Assembly (NCBI RefSeq): GCF_013340305.1
Contig: NZ_BLVP01000001.1
Coordinates: 248,001-312,000 of the forward strand
Source: Desulfovibrio psychrotolerans
Lineage (GTDB): Bacteria; Desulfobacterota; Desulfovibrionia; Desulfovibrionales; Desulfovibrionaceae
Length of the DNA stretch: 64,000 bases
Reading direction: 5' to 3'
Position 1 is the stretch's first letter. The number at the start of each line of letters is the position of its first letter. Position numbers and translations under genes: made by a program. The notes beneath the pieces were generated by a model. The model did no database searches. It was given only the letters and a program-made list of their open reading frames with translations, and was not told the origin of the DNA. Shown one piece after another: positions 44,886 to 52,662 of this stretch.

Positions 44886-46890
44886 TGGACCTCCCCAAGG
44901 ATTCGTTTAGCACACGAAGAAGTTCCAAGTCCGCGTCCGGTTCGCCGCCCTGTTTCATATGCCGCATGGCGGCCACGAGCGATTGCCCTTGCTGTTGGCG
45001 GCGGTTGCGATCCAGAAAACCGCAGACATCATGAAGCTCTTCCTGCTCCTTTTCGGCAGGCATGGACGTTTCCATCCGGTGCCGTATCCAAAATTCCTTT
45101 TCTTTGCCGGTCAGGTACAGGGCTACATCGCCCGCACCATGCTCCACCACTGCCTCCCATAGCCGTTCGGCCCACGGGGATTGCAGCAACTCGCGCCCTC
45201 CATGTTCCTCCAGCACAGCCTGAAGGTGCGGATGACGCACAAGAAATTGCAACACGGTCTCTTCCAGCGGCACCGCCAGCGATGGCCGAACCGCCGGGGG
45301 CTGCGGATACGGCGTACGGCGGTCTTTGGACCTGTATGTGCCATATCCGCCGGATGCCCGACCAGAATTCTGATCATACTTCTGGCCGGACTTCGGGCCA
45401 GACTTCGGACCAAACGGCTGCCCGGACTGCCGACCCGACTGGTAACCCTGATTGTAGCCAGCACCCGCGGCTCCGCCCGTCCGGTCAGGATGCCACCCCG
45501 GGCCGTTTTCCATTCCGTAGCGGGCCGACACAGGGTTGCCACCCGGTGCATGCCCATGCCCGGTTCCCTGTCCGGGCTTCTGTGCATACCGCTGCGGCTG
45601 CTGTGTCCTGCGCGCAGGGGCAATGGTGGCGCGCAGTTCTGTCTCGTCCAGCCCAAGACCGCTGGCCAGCCGTGAAATATAAAAAGAGCACAATTCAGGC
45701 TGAGCCAGTGAATCAAGAAAACGTTTCACCCAGTCCAGAACCTCGCGCGGGGCAAGCTGCGCCACCACGCCCATGCAATAGTCCAATCCATCGGGGGCGG
45801 AGTTCAGCAACTGCTCAAATGCTCCTGTACCGTCACGCTGCAGCAGGCTGTCCACGTCTTCGCCTTCAGGCATAAGCACCACCCGGCACTGCATTCCCCG
45901 GCCCAGAATCATCTCGCAACTCTTCAACGCGGCCTTTCGTCCGGCCTCGTCTCCGTCAAAAATCAGGTCTATGCTGGAGCAAAAGCCTCCAAGCCGCTTC
46001 ACCTGCTCAGGCGTAAGAGCCGTTCCCAGCACACCACAGGCGTTATCATAGCCGTACTGATGCAGGGAAAGCACGTCCATGTAGCCTTCCGTCAGCAGTG
46101 CGCGCCTCCGGGCACTTATGGCCCGCCGGGCCTGAAACAGCCCGTACAGGTGCTCACCCTTCTTATAGATAGGGGTGTCACTGCTGTTAATGTACTTGGC
46201 CTGCTCCTTCTCCGGGTCGGCAATGATGATACGCCCGCCAAAGGCAATCACCTGCCCGCTCAAATCCTTGATGGGGAAGATAAGCCTGCCCCGGAACCGG
46301 TCAAAAATCCTGCCCCGCTCGTTCCGGGAAAGCAGTCCGGCCTCCACGCCCTGTTCCGGGGAGTACTCCTCCCGCCGCAATGCATCACTCAGGGATTGCC
46401 ACGCGTCAGGAGCCCAGCCCAGCTCAAAAGACTCCACAATATGCGGGGCAAGTGCCCGCCGTTCAATATACTTACGGCAGTCTTCACCATCGGGACGGGC
46501 CAGATTATCACGAAAATGATCCCTCGCCACCGCGTACATGTGCAGGCACTGCCTGCGCAGCCCCCGTTCCAGCTGCACTTTGGGGTCAGGCCGATATTCC
46601 TGAAGCTCCACCCCGGCCTCTTCAGCCAGTTGTTCCAGCGCTTCGCGAAATTCCAACCCGTTCACTCTGCAATAAAAATCAATCAGGTCGCCGGAGGCAT
46701 GGCAGCCGAAACAATAGTAAAACCCTTCCTGCTCGTTTATGGAGAACGAAGGCGTTTTTTCCTGATGAAAAGGACACAACCCCTTCCACCGGCCGCTCAC
46801 CTGACGCAGTTCCATATAGCGACGCGCCAAATCGGCAAGGTTGAGCCGGGCCTTAATTTCCCGCACCACGGATTGATCGCGAGCACTCAT
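44872..46890 (-). CDS. dnaG: DNA primase
   Basis: 672 residues from the ATG at 46890 (GGGAG with 7-base spacing; an upstream ATG at 46896 is too close to it). It makes RNA primers at the replication fork. The N-terminal CHC2 zinc finger ([12 protein letters not shown] ... [11 protein letters not shown]) is at ~40-65, the Toprim core includes [16 protein letters not shown] and [11 protein letters not shown], and the C-terminal DnaB-binding helical domain spans ~540-672. The linker at ~445-525 is strikingly rich in Gly, Ser, Gln, Lys and Tyr with a repeated S-G-Q/P-x pattern. It overlaps rpoD by 14 bases. Confidence 0.95.
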   Translation of the reverse strand: MSARDQSVVREIKARLNLADLARRYMELRQVSGRWKGLCPFHQEKTPSFSINEQEGFYYCFGCHASGDLIDFYCRVNGLEFREALEQLAEEAGVELQEYRPDPKVQLERGLRRQCLHMYAVARDHFRDNLARPDGEDCRKYIERRALAPHIVESFELGWAPDAWQSLSDALRREEYSPEQGVEAGLLSRNERGRIFDRFRGRLIFPIKDLSGQVIAFGGRIIIADPEKEQAKYINSSDTPIYKKGEHLYGLFQARRAISARRRALLTEGYMDVLSLHQYGYDNACGVLGTALTPEQVKRLGGFCSSIDLIFDGDEAGRKAALKSCEMILGRGMQCRVVLMPEGEDVDSLLQRDGTGAFEQLLNSAPDGLDYCMGVVAQLAPREVLDWVKRFLDSLAQPELCSFYISRLASGLGLDETELRATIAPARRTQQPQRYAQKPGQGTGHGHAPGGNPVSARYGMENGPGWHPDRTGGAAGAGYNQGYQSGRQSGQPFGPKSGPKSGQKYDQNSGRASGGYGTYRSKDRRTPYPQPPAVRPSLAVPLEETVLQFLVRHPHLQAVLEEHGGRELLQSPWAERLWEAVVEHGAGDVALYLTGKEKEFWIRHRMETSMPAEKEQEELHDVCGFLDRNRRQQQGQSLVAAMRHMKQGGEPDADLELLRVLNESLGRSNGEY

Positions 46891-46910
46891 CTGCATTCTC
46901 CCGGCTGCAC

Positions 46911-46953
46911 AAAAACGCCCGCCGGAATCGCGCAAAAGGGGCGTTCCGGCGGC
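46911..46953 (-). terminator. Hairpin between mutS2 and dnaG
   Basis: On the minus strand GCCGCCGGAA pairs with TTCCGGCGGGC, followed by GTTTTTGTG. A second small stem (GGCGGC/GCCGCC) overlaps it. It lies between the mutS2 stop and the dnaG start, so it should reduce read-through into dnaG-rpoD. Confidence 0.75.
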
Positions 46954-46968
46954 ATTTTGCCGCCCGGA

Positions 46969-49275
46969 TTATTTAAAATCGACAATGGTCATGCCATCAC
47001 CGCCCTGCTCTTCCGATGCAAGACGAAAATTGGCAACGGCAGGAAACTCCTTGAGCAGCCTGTGCACTTCTTTGCGAAGAGCACCTGTGCCGCGCCCATG
47101 AACCACCTCCACCTGTAAGACGCTGCCCAACAAAGCCTTGTCAAGAAAACGGGAAAGTTCACTAAGTGCTACATCAGTCCGCATGCCCCGCAAGTCAAGC
47201 CTGAGGGAAATATTTCTTTCCGCCTTCACCACTGCACCGCCCAGAGTATGTGCAGCGGCAGGCGTGGCGTTCTTTTCGTCAATAACGGCAAGGTCTTTAG
47301 CCTCAGTCCACATAGAAACACCTGCAAGGTCCAGCTTTACCCGGTTGCGCCGTCCGTCCACCTCTTCCACAACCCCGGTCTTGTTCCACGGCAAATAGGT
47401 CAGGCGCTGCCCCGGACGTACATCCTCAATGCCGAACGCACGCACAGGCTCCTTGTCTTTTTCCACAAGTTTTTCACGGGTTTTGGCCAGTTGTTTGAGC
47501 GCCATCTTATGGCTTACCCGTCCGGCTTTCCAGTCCTGCAGTACGCCCTGTGCCTGAGCCTGCACGGATGAAAACAGGGTGGCACGGTCCTTCTCAAACC
47601 GTTCCTCCAACCTGTCGCGCTTGGTCCGGAATTTATCCCGCTCGCGTTGCAGTGTCTCAATTTCCTTTTCCCGCTCCACGGCAAGGCTGTTCAGCCTGTC
47701 GATAAGCGCAGAGGTGTCTTCACCATCCATCAAAAGATAGCTTTCCGCCCTGCGCAGCACGCTCTCCGGCATGCCGTGCTCACGGGCCACATCCAACGCC
47801 TGCGAGGCTCCTACCTGATCATAGGCAAGACGGTACAAAGGCTTCTTGGTGGCAGGGTCAAACAGCACAGACGCTGCGCGTACCTGCTCGCGCCCAAGCG
47901 CATAGGCTTTAAGCGCAGGAAAATGTGTCGCCGCAGCCACACAGGCTCCCTTCTCAAGCAACCCGTCTATCACTGCCTGCGCCAGCGCCGCCCCCTGCGC
48001 GGGGTCCGTTCCCGCGCCAAATTCGTCCAGAATAACCAACGCCTGTTCATCCGCCCGGTCCCACAGCGCGCTCAAATGCCTTATCTGCGCCGTGAACGTG
48101 GAAACATGTGTCTCCAGACTCTGCTCATCGCCGATAAAGGCAAACACCCTGCTCCAATGCGGCAACGAACTCCCGGACGCCACAGGCACGGGCAGTCCGC
48201 TCATGGCCATAAGCGTGATAAGCCCGAGTGTCTTCAGGCACACGGTCTTGCCCCCGGCGTTGCCTCCGCTTATAACCAGCGCCTTCTGGCCCGGCTTAAG
48301 AACGATATCCAACGGCAGAGATCCCTGCTCAGAAAGGGCTAACAGCGGATGGCGGGCCGCATGAAGCTGCAGCGGCGCATCCGCCAAAAGCTCCAGTGCT
48401 CCTCCGGCAAAGGCATCGGCAAGGGCACATTTTGCCAGCAGCACGTCCACCGTGACCAAAAGATCATGCACCCCCCGCACCGAAACGAACTGCGAGCGCA
48501 CAAGTCCGGTCAGGTAGACGAGAACCTTGCGTTCCTCTTCCCGCTCCTGTCGCTTAAGCTCCTGCAACTCGTTATTCAGTTCCACAAGGAACATGGGCTC
48601 AAAGTAGCAGGTTTCCCCGGTCTGGGAATAGTCGTGGATAATTCCCTGCACCCGTCCCTTAAAGTTGCTCTTCAGCGGCAGCACATAACGGTCGTTGGCA
48701 AGGGTGATGTACTCATCCTGCATGTATTGCAGAAGATTGTACGTCTGCACAACCTCTTTAACTTTGCGGGTGCAGGTCTGGTGAATACGCCGCACTTCCT
48801 GACGCACCAGCAGCAGTTCGGGCGAACTCTCATCACGTATCTGCCCGTTCTCGCCCAGACAACGCGAAAGACCGGACCAGCACTGCCCCGGCCAGGGATA
48901 TGCCTGCACGGCGTCTTGCAGCAAAGGCCACTGCACGCCGTTGCCCGGGACGGCAGCAATGGAATCCACCAGTTCCCGTGCCTGTGCCAACACCTGCCTA
49001 AGCGCCCACAGATCATCCAGATCAAGCACATTGGCGGCACCCTGCACAAACTCGAACATACCGGTAAGCGGAGCAAAGGGCCGCAGCCTGAATGCAGAAA
49101 ACTGCGCCCACACCTGTCCCTGCCGGAAAAACTCCGTACGTTCGCGCGCCTCCTCAGGCCTGTCGCAAGGCGCAAGGGCAAGGCAAGCCTGCTGCCCGGC
49201 TTCGGATACAGCAAACCGCGCAAGGTGCGTCAGCACCTTGTCAAATTCCAGATTCTGGAGAGTACGTTGTTCCAT
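46969..49275 (-). CDS. mutS2: MutS2 (endonuclease/ribosome-rescue MutS family protein)
   Basis: 768 residues from the ATG at 49275; the frame extends 45 bases upstream into the preceding gene's end. The start LQNLEFDKVLTHLARFAVSEAG is typical of MutS2. The ATPase has Walker A SGGNAGGKTVCLKT and Walker B LVILDEFGAGTDPAQGAALA; a coiled-coil KOW/linker region follows (LNSLAVEREKEIETLQRERDKF); the C-terminal Smr nuclease domain has LDLRGMRTDVALSELSRFLD and HGRGTGALRKEV. Known roles are suppression of recombination and, in Bacillus, splitting of collided ribosomes. It is unusual here, inserted between rpsU/yqeY and dnaG. Confidence 0.95.
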   Translation of the reverse strand: MEQRTLQNLEFDKVLTHLARFAVSEAGQQACLALAPCDRPEEARERTEFFRQGQVWAQFSAFRLRPFAPLTGMFEFVQGAANVLDLDDLWALRQVLAQARELVDSIAAVPGNGVQWPLLQDAVQAYPWPGQCWSGLSRCLGENGQIRDESSPELLLVRQEVRRIHQTCTRKVKEVVQTYNLLQYMQDEYITLANDRYVLPLKSNFKGRVQGIIHDYSQTGETCYFEPMFLVELNNELQELKRQEREEERKVLVYLTGLVRSQFVSVRGVHDLLVTVDVLLAKCALADAFAGGALELLADAPLQLHAARHPLLALSEQGSLPLDIVLKPGQKALVISGGNAGGKTVCLKTLGLITLMAMSGLPVPVASGSSLPHWSRVFAFIGDEQSLETHVSTFTAQIRHLSALWDRADEQALVILDEFGAGTDPAQGAALAQAVIDGLLEKGACVAAATHFPALKAYALGREQVRAASVLFDPATKKPLYRLAYDQVGASQALDVAREHGMPESVLRRAESYLLMDGEDTSALIDRLNSLAVEREKEIETLQRERDKFRTKRDRLEERFEKDRATLFSSVQAQAQGVLQDWKAGRVSHKMALKQLAKTREKLVEKDKEPVRAFGIEDVRPGQRLTYLPWNKTGVVEEVDGRRNRVKLDLAGVSMWTEAKDLAVIDEKNATPAAAHTLGGAVVKAERNISLRLDLRGMRTDVALSELSRFLDKALLGSVLQVEVVHGRGTGALRKEVHRLLKEFPAVANFRLASEEQGGDGMTIVDFK

Positions 49276-49297
49276 GCGGCGAATACTTGGACGAAGA

Positions 49298-49741
49298 TCA
49301 GGCAAGACGTGCGCGGACAAGCGCGCTCAGCACCTTGCCGTCCACACGCCCTTTATATCCCGCCATGATAGGATTCATGACCTTACCCATGTCTTTGGCT
49401 CCTGCGGCACCTGTTTCCGTTATGGTCCTGTCCACAATGGCAACAAGTTCCTCTTCGGAAAGAGGCTGGGGAAGATACGCCTTCAGCACTTCCAGTTCTC
49501 CGCGTTCAATGGCGGCCAGATCTTCCCTGCCTGCGGAGGTGAACTGCTCAATGGAATCCTGACGCTGCTTTGCCTGCTTCATGATGACTGTAAACAGGTC
49601 ATCATCCGTCAGTTCACGCAAAAGCTCCACCTGAAGATTCTTGGCAGCGGTTTTAAGATGGCGCAAAACGCCCAGACGGACCTGATCTTTGGCCTTGTAG
49701 GCGGCAATATAGTCGGATTCTATCTGCTTTGCGAGGCTCAT
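49298..49741 (-). CDS. YqeY/GatB-like protein
   Basis: 147 residues from the ATG at 49741 (AAGG 8 bases upstream), the usual length. The family shares the C-terminal helical domain of the GatB amidotransferase subunit; the segment AKDMGKVMNPIMAGYKGRVDGK is typical of YqeY. Its function is not firmly established; an association with tRNA-linked metabolism is proposed from the GatB similarity. It is often found beside rpsU, as here, and its stop lies 22 bases before the mutS2 start. Confidence 0.93.
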   Translation of the reverse strand: MSLAKQIESDYIAAYKAKDQVRLGVLRHLKTAAKNLQVELLRELTDDDLFTVIMKQAKQRQDSIEQFTSAGREDLAAIERGELEVLKAYLPQPLSEEELVAIVDRTITETGAAGAKDMGKVMNPIMAGYKGRVDGKVLSALVRARLA

Positions 49742-49770
49742 GGCGGCAACCTTGTGTAGGAGGGAATAAC

Positions 49771-49810
49771 AAAGAATAATGCGGGGACTCGTGGTTATCC
49801 GAATCCCCGC
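49771..49810 (-). terminator. Attenuator/terminator between rpsU and yqeY
   Basis: GCGGGGA and TCCCCGC form a 7-bp stem with a 16-base loop, followed on the minus strand by ATTATTCTTTG. It may give rpsU higher transcript levels than the rest of the cluster. Confidence 0.6.
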
Positions 49811-49867
49811 CATATCGCACCATGCAGTATACATGAATGCTCCCCGTCGGAACGGGAAGACGCGGGC

Positions 49868-50071
49868 CTAGCCCACGTTCATCTTTCTCATCTTCTTGAT
49901 GAGACGCTTGCGTGCAGCAGCCTTTTTCTTCTTGCGCATCACGCTGGGCTTCTCAAAGTGCTGACGCTTCTTCATTTCGGAGAGCACGCCAGCCTTTTCC
50001 ACCTGCTTCTTGAATCGACGCAGGGCGATGTCGAAGTTGTAATCGCCATCTTCAAGGAATACACCGGGCAT
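49868..50071 (-). CDS. rpsU: 30S ribosomal protein S21
   Basis: 67 residues, highly basic at the C-terminus ([19 protein letters not shown]). The central [31 protein letters not shown] is characteristic. S21 aids initiation by supporting the anti-Shine-Dalgarno region of 16S rRNA. It is the first gene of the cluster, in the order rpsU, yqeY, mutS2, dnaG, rpoD, an expanded form of the classic rpsU-dnaG-rpoD operon. Confidence 0.97.
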   Translation of the reverse strand: MPGVFLEDGDYNFDIALRRFKKQVEKAGVLSEMKKRQHFEKPSVMRKKKKAAARKRLIKKMRKMNVG

Positions 50072-50201
50072 TAAAAATCACCACCTTCATGCAACATTCC
50101 GCAGAAGCACCCTCAAGGCACCTCGAGGCAAGGAGATTTCATAAACCGGTTTACTGTAAATGGCAAGCCCAAAGACGCCTAAAAGACATCAAACAAAGGC
50201 A

Positions 50202-50230
50202 AAGAAAAAGGCCTGCCCGAAGGCAGGCCC
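50202..50230 (-). terminator. Terminator after the HU / His-tailed peptide pair
   Basis: GGCCTGCC and GGCAGGCC form an 8-bp stem with a stable TTCG tetraloop on the minus strand, then CTTTTTCTTTG. It lies ~120 bases beyond the His-tailed peptide gene; nothing else is visible in 50231-50348. Confidence 0.9.
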
Positions 50231-50348
50231 GAGAATACACAACATTCCACCGGCCATTAGCAGTCGTCACCCTATCGGAATGCCGCCCGAACACCCGTAT
50301 CGGCCAGCCGGAACAACAATCTTGCGCCCCTCAGATCAGCAGGGAACA

Positions 50349-50546
50349 CTAATGGCTTCCGTGCCCGTGACCGTGACCGTCATCTTCACGAGCTTCCCGG
50401 ATAGATTTGAGAATAACGTACCCAAGCCCGGAACCGATGACGAACAGAACGGCGTATAAAACACCAAAGAAAACAAAATGATCAGCCATCCACCACGGAA
50501 TATCCTGTGGCAGAGGACTATGCAGAGTTTCACCGTGCAGCATCAT
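50349..50546 (-). CDS. His-tailed single-helix membrane peptide behind HU
   Basis: 65 residues. GGAGG lies 8 bases upstream of the ATG at 50546, and a clear terminator follows, so this is very likely a real gene. One transmembrane helix spans ~22-46 (DHFVFFGVLYAVLFVIGSGLG). The cytoplasmic or periplasmic tail is REAREDDGHGHGHGSH, with His at 58, 60, 62 and 65 alternating with Gly, suited to bind zinc, nickel or heme. I do not recognise a named family. It follows HU by 21 bases in the same transcript; such small proteins are often subunits of membrane redox complexes, but none is encoded nearby. Confidence 0.75.
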   Translation of the reverse strand: MMLHGETLHSPLPQDIPWWMADHFVFFGVLYAVLFVIGSGLGYVILKSIREAREDDGHGHGHGSH

Positions 50547-50567
50547 TGTTACAGCCTCCGAAGCTAT

Positions 50568-50840
50568 TTACTTGATAGCTTCTTTCAGAAGCTTTCCGGG
50601 ACGGAACTTGACCACCTTTGCGGCGGGAATGGAAATTTCTGCGCCTGTACGGGGGTTACGCCCCTTGCGCTCCTTGCGTTCTTCCACGACAAAGGTGCCA
50701 AAACCGGTCAGGGTAAGTTTGCCCTCTTTTACCAGCACACCTTCAACCGCTTCAATGAACGCATTAAGCGAACGTTCCGCGTTCGCCTTGGTCAGATTGG
50801 CCTTCTCAGCAATCTTCTCAACGAGATCTGCCTTCGTCAT
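50568..50840 (-). CDS. HU-family DNA-binding protein
   Basis: 90 residues, standard. It compacts and bends DNA as a dimer. Start MTKADLVEKIAEKANLTKANAE; the core LTLTGFGTFVVEERKERKGRNPRTG contains the DNA-intercalating arm with the Pro in RNPRTG, and the C-terminus ends VKFRPGKLLKEAI. AGGAGG lies ~9 bases upstream of the ATG. The 194-base gap upstream (50841-51034) is AT-rich and probably holds the promoter; no convincing -35/-10 pair stands out. Confidence 0.96.
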   Translation of the reverse strand: MTKADLVEKIAEKANLTKANAERSLNAFIEAVEGVLVKEGKLTLTGFGTFVVEERKERKGRNPRTGAEISIPAAKVVKFRPGKLLKEAIK

Positions 50841-51034
50841 TTGCCACGTCCTCCTCTCTGGGGTTTACCAAAATACACGCTTGGCAAAAATGTATCACCT
50901 AAAGCTCGCACTCACGCACCCAGGCGACTTTGAGATTTTTTTCTCAAACCCAGAAAACCCCTATCAGATGCGTAAATCTGGCGCAATGGTAAATATTGCC
51001 TCGCCCAAAGCGAAACACGATTTTATACGTCAAG

Positions 51035-51853
51035 TCAAGCAGGAATCCAATTTTTCATAGTAGTTGCAAGAATCTGGAACTGCTTTGGCGTAAGGTTCTC
51101 AGGCCGTGCGGTGGATTGAACGTTCGCCTCCGCAAACACGGACTCCATATCTTTTCCAAGATAACCCTTCAGAATTGTTTGAATCTGCTTCCTTCTCTGC
51201 TGAAAGCACGCCTTCAGCAACCAGGAAAGCGCAGCGGCGTCAAAGTCCCGTTCCTCTAAGGGCAGAGGGGTAAACCGCACCACAGCGGAATCAACCTTGG
51301 GGCGCGGCTTGAACACGCTGGGGGGTACTATGAACAAACGCTTGGGAACACAAAAGCTCTGCAACCAGACAGACAGGGCACCGTACTGCTTCCCGTGCGG
51401 CGTGGCGACAATGCGGTCCGCCACCTCCTTCTGGATCATGAACACCGCGCGCACAAGGCCAGTCGCCCTGCTCAATATGTCCCACATGAGCGGAGAAGCC
51501 ACATTGTAGGGCAGATTGCCAATGACCTTCCAGCGCTGCCCCGGTGCAAGATTCTCCCACGGAAAAAGCAGCGCGTCGGTAAGCACCACCTGCATATCCG
51601 GCGCACCTGCCGGCGGATTCCGCCTGTGCTCAGTGGCCCAATGAAAGTCTTTTTCAAGAATAGCAAACCATGCCGGTTTGCGGGCATGGATCAGATGAGT
51701 GAGCGCGCCGGGGCCGGGACCGATCTCAATTACCTTGTCACAGGGGCCAATATCCAGCTCGTCCACAATCCGATTGGCTATGTTCTTGTCATGCAAAAAA
51801 TTCTGGCCCAAGCTCTTTTTAGCACGTGGGCCGGAATGAATGTCCAGAGTCAT
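51035..51853 (-). CDS. rsmA: 16S rRNA dimethyladenosine transferase
   Basis: 272 residues. It dimethylates A1518 and A1519 in helix 45 of 16S rRNA. SAM-binding motif I is VIEIGPGPGALTHL (~42-55), preceded by AKKSLGQNFLHD; the catalytic NLPYNVASP motif is at ~113-121; the C-terminal helical domain ends with SWLLKACFQQRRKQI. The ATG at 51853 has GGGA 8 bases upstream. Just upstream is a DUF2062 gene on the same strand (57-base gap). Confidence 0.95.
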   Translation of the reverse strand: MTLDIHSGPRAKKSLGQNFLHDKNIANRIVDELDIGPCDKVIEIGPGPGALTHLIHARKPAWFAILEKDFHWATEHRRNPPAGAPDMQVVLTDALLFPWENLAPGQRWKVIGNLPYNVASPLMWDILSRATGLVRAVFMIQKEVADRIVATPHGKQYGALSVWLQSFCVPKRLFIVPPSVFKPRPKVDSAVVRFTPLPLEERDFDAAALSWLLKACFQQRRKQIQTILKGYLGKDMESVFAEANVQSTARPENLTPKQFQILATTMKNWIPA

Positions 51854-51910
51854 GGCGTGATTCCCGGATAAAATGATGATTTCCGCAAAACGGACCGATC
51901 AATACTCCGG

Positions 51911-52600
51911 TTACGGAGTCGGGTCCTGCGACGGGGTACGGCGTGCCTCGCCATTAGCACCGGTAAAGGCAGTTCCGTCCGTTCCGGCTCCCATTCCTTC
52001 CCCGGTGCTTCCAACTTCCGCCCGTGAGGAAGAACCGTCAGGAGCCTGCTCCGCACCAACGGAACCGCTTGTCTGCAAGAGTGTTCCGGCAGCCTCCGCT
52101 CCCTCTCGGTTCCCCTGCTTAAGCTGGTACTTCTTAATGAGCCGGATCATACGCTTCTGCCGATACCCATGCACAGCCTTAAAAGAGAGCACATAGGTCA
52201 GAAAGGCTGCCGGAATGCCCATTAACATGCCCCCGGCAAACATGGTCAGCACCAGTCCCCATCCCTGCTGGATCATGGCCTCTAACTCGAGGTTGCGAAA
52301 ATCAAGCCTGGGGACATCAAAAGGCAACACGGCCTTGCCCACATAATACATGAGGGAATAAAAGGGAATGACATTCACCGGATTGGAAACCCACGTCCCG
52401 ATGGCTGCAGGAATCTTGCTACCCCGTACCAAAAAAGCAAGCGCCACCGCCACCACGGTCTGAAAAGGGATAATGGGCATAAAACCCACCAGCACCCCTA
52501 CAGCCAACCCTATGGCAATAGAGTGGGTAGTTGCCTTTAGACGCAGCAACTTAAGGTAGTTGAAACGAAAAATACGTTTGAATGATTCCCATCTCTGCAC
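51911..52600 (-). CDS. DUF2062 membrane protein
   Basis: 229 residues if it starts at the GTG at 52600, favoured by GGAG 9 bases upstream; the ATG at 52615 and a GTG at 52627 are in frame too. The core LKATTHSIAIGLAVGVLVGFMPIIPFQT is typical of DUF2062; hydrophobic segments lie at ~30-62 and ~105-140 with a helical hairpin in between (FYSLMYYVGKAVL). The last ~60 residues are Gly/Ala/Ser/Thr-rich and disordered-looking. The family function is not established; it is often next to envelope and lipid genes. It sits between rsmA and the EF-G paralogue. Confidence 0.85.
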   Translation of the reverse strand: MQRWESFKRIFRFNYLKLLRLKATTHSIAIGLAVGVLVGFMPIIPFQTVVAVALAFLVRGSKIPAAIGTWVSNPVNVIPFYSLMYYVGKAVLPFDVPRLDFRNLELEAMIQQGWGLVLTMFAGGMLMGIPAAFLTYVLSFKAVHGYRQKRMIRLIKKYQLKQGNREGAEAAGTLLQTSGSVGAEQAPDGSSSRAEVGSTGEGMGAGTDGTAFTGANGEARRTPSQDPTP

Positions 52601-52662
52601 GAACAGGCACTCCATGTAATTATACACAGGAAAAAAGACTAGCCCGAATAGAAAGAAAACAG

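Noticed and set aside
43074-45875. 933-codon frame antisense to rpoD and dnaG
   Set aside because: Spans two real genes and their terminator; no recognisable domain.
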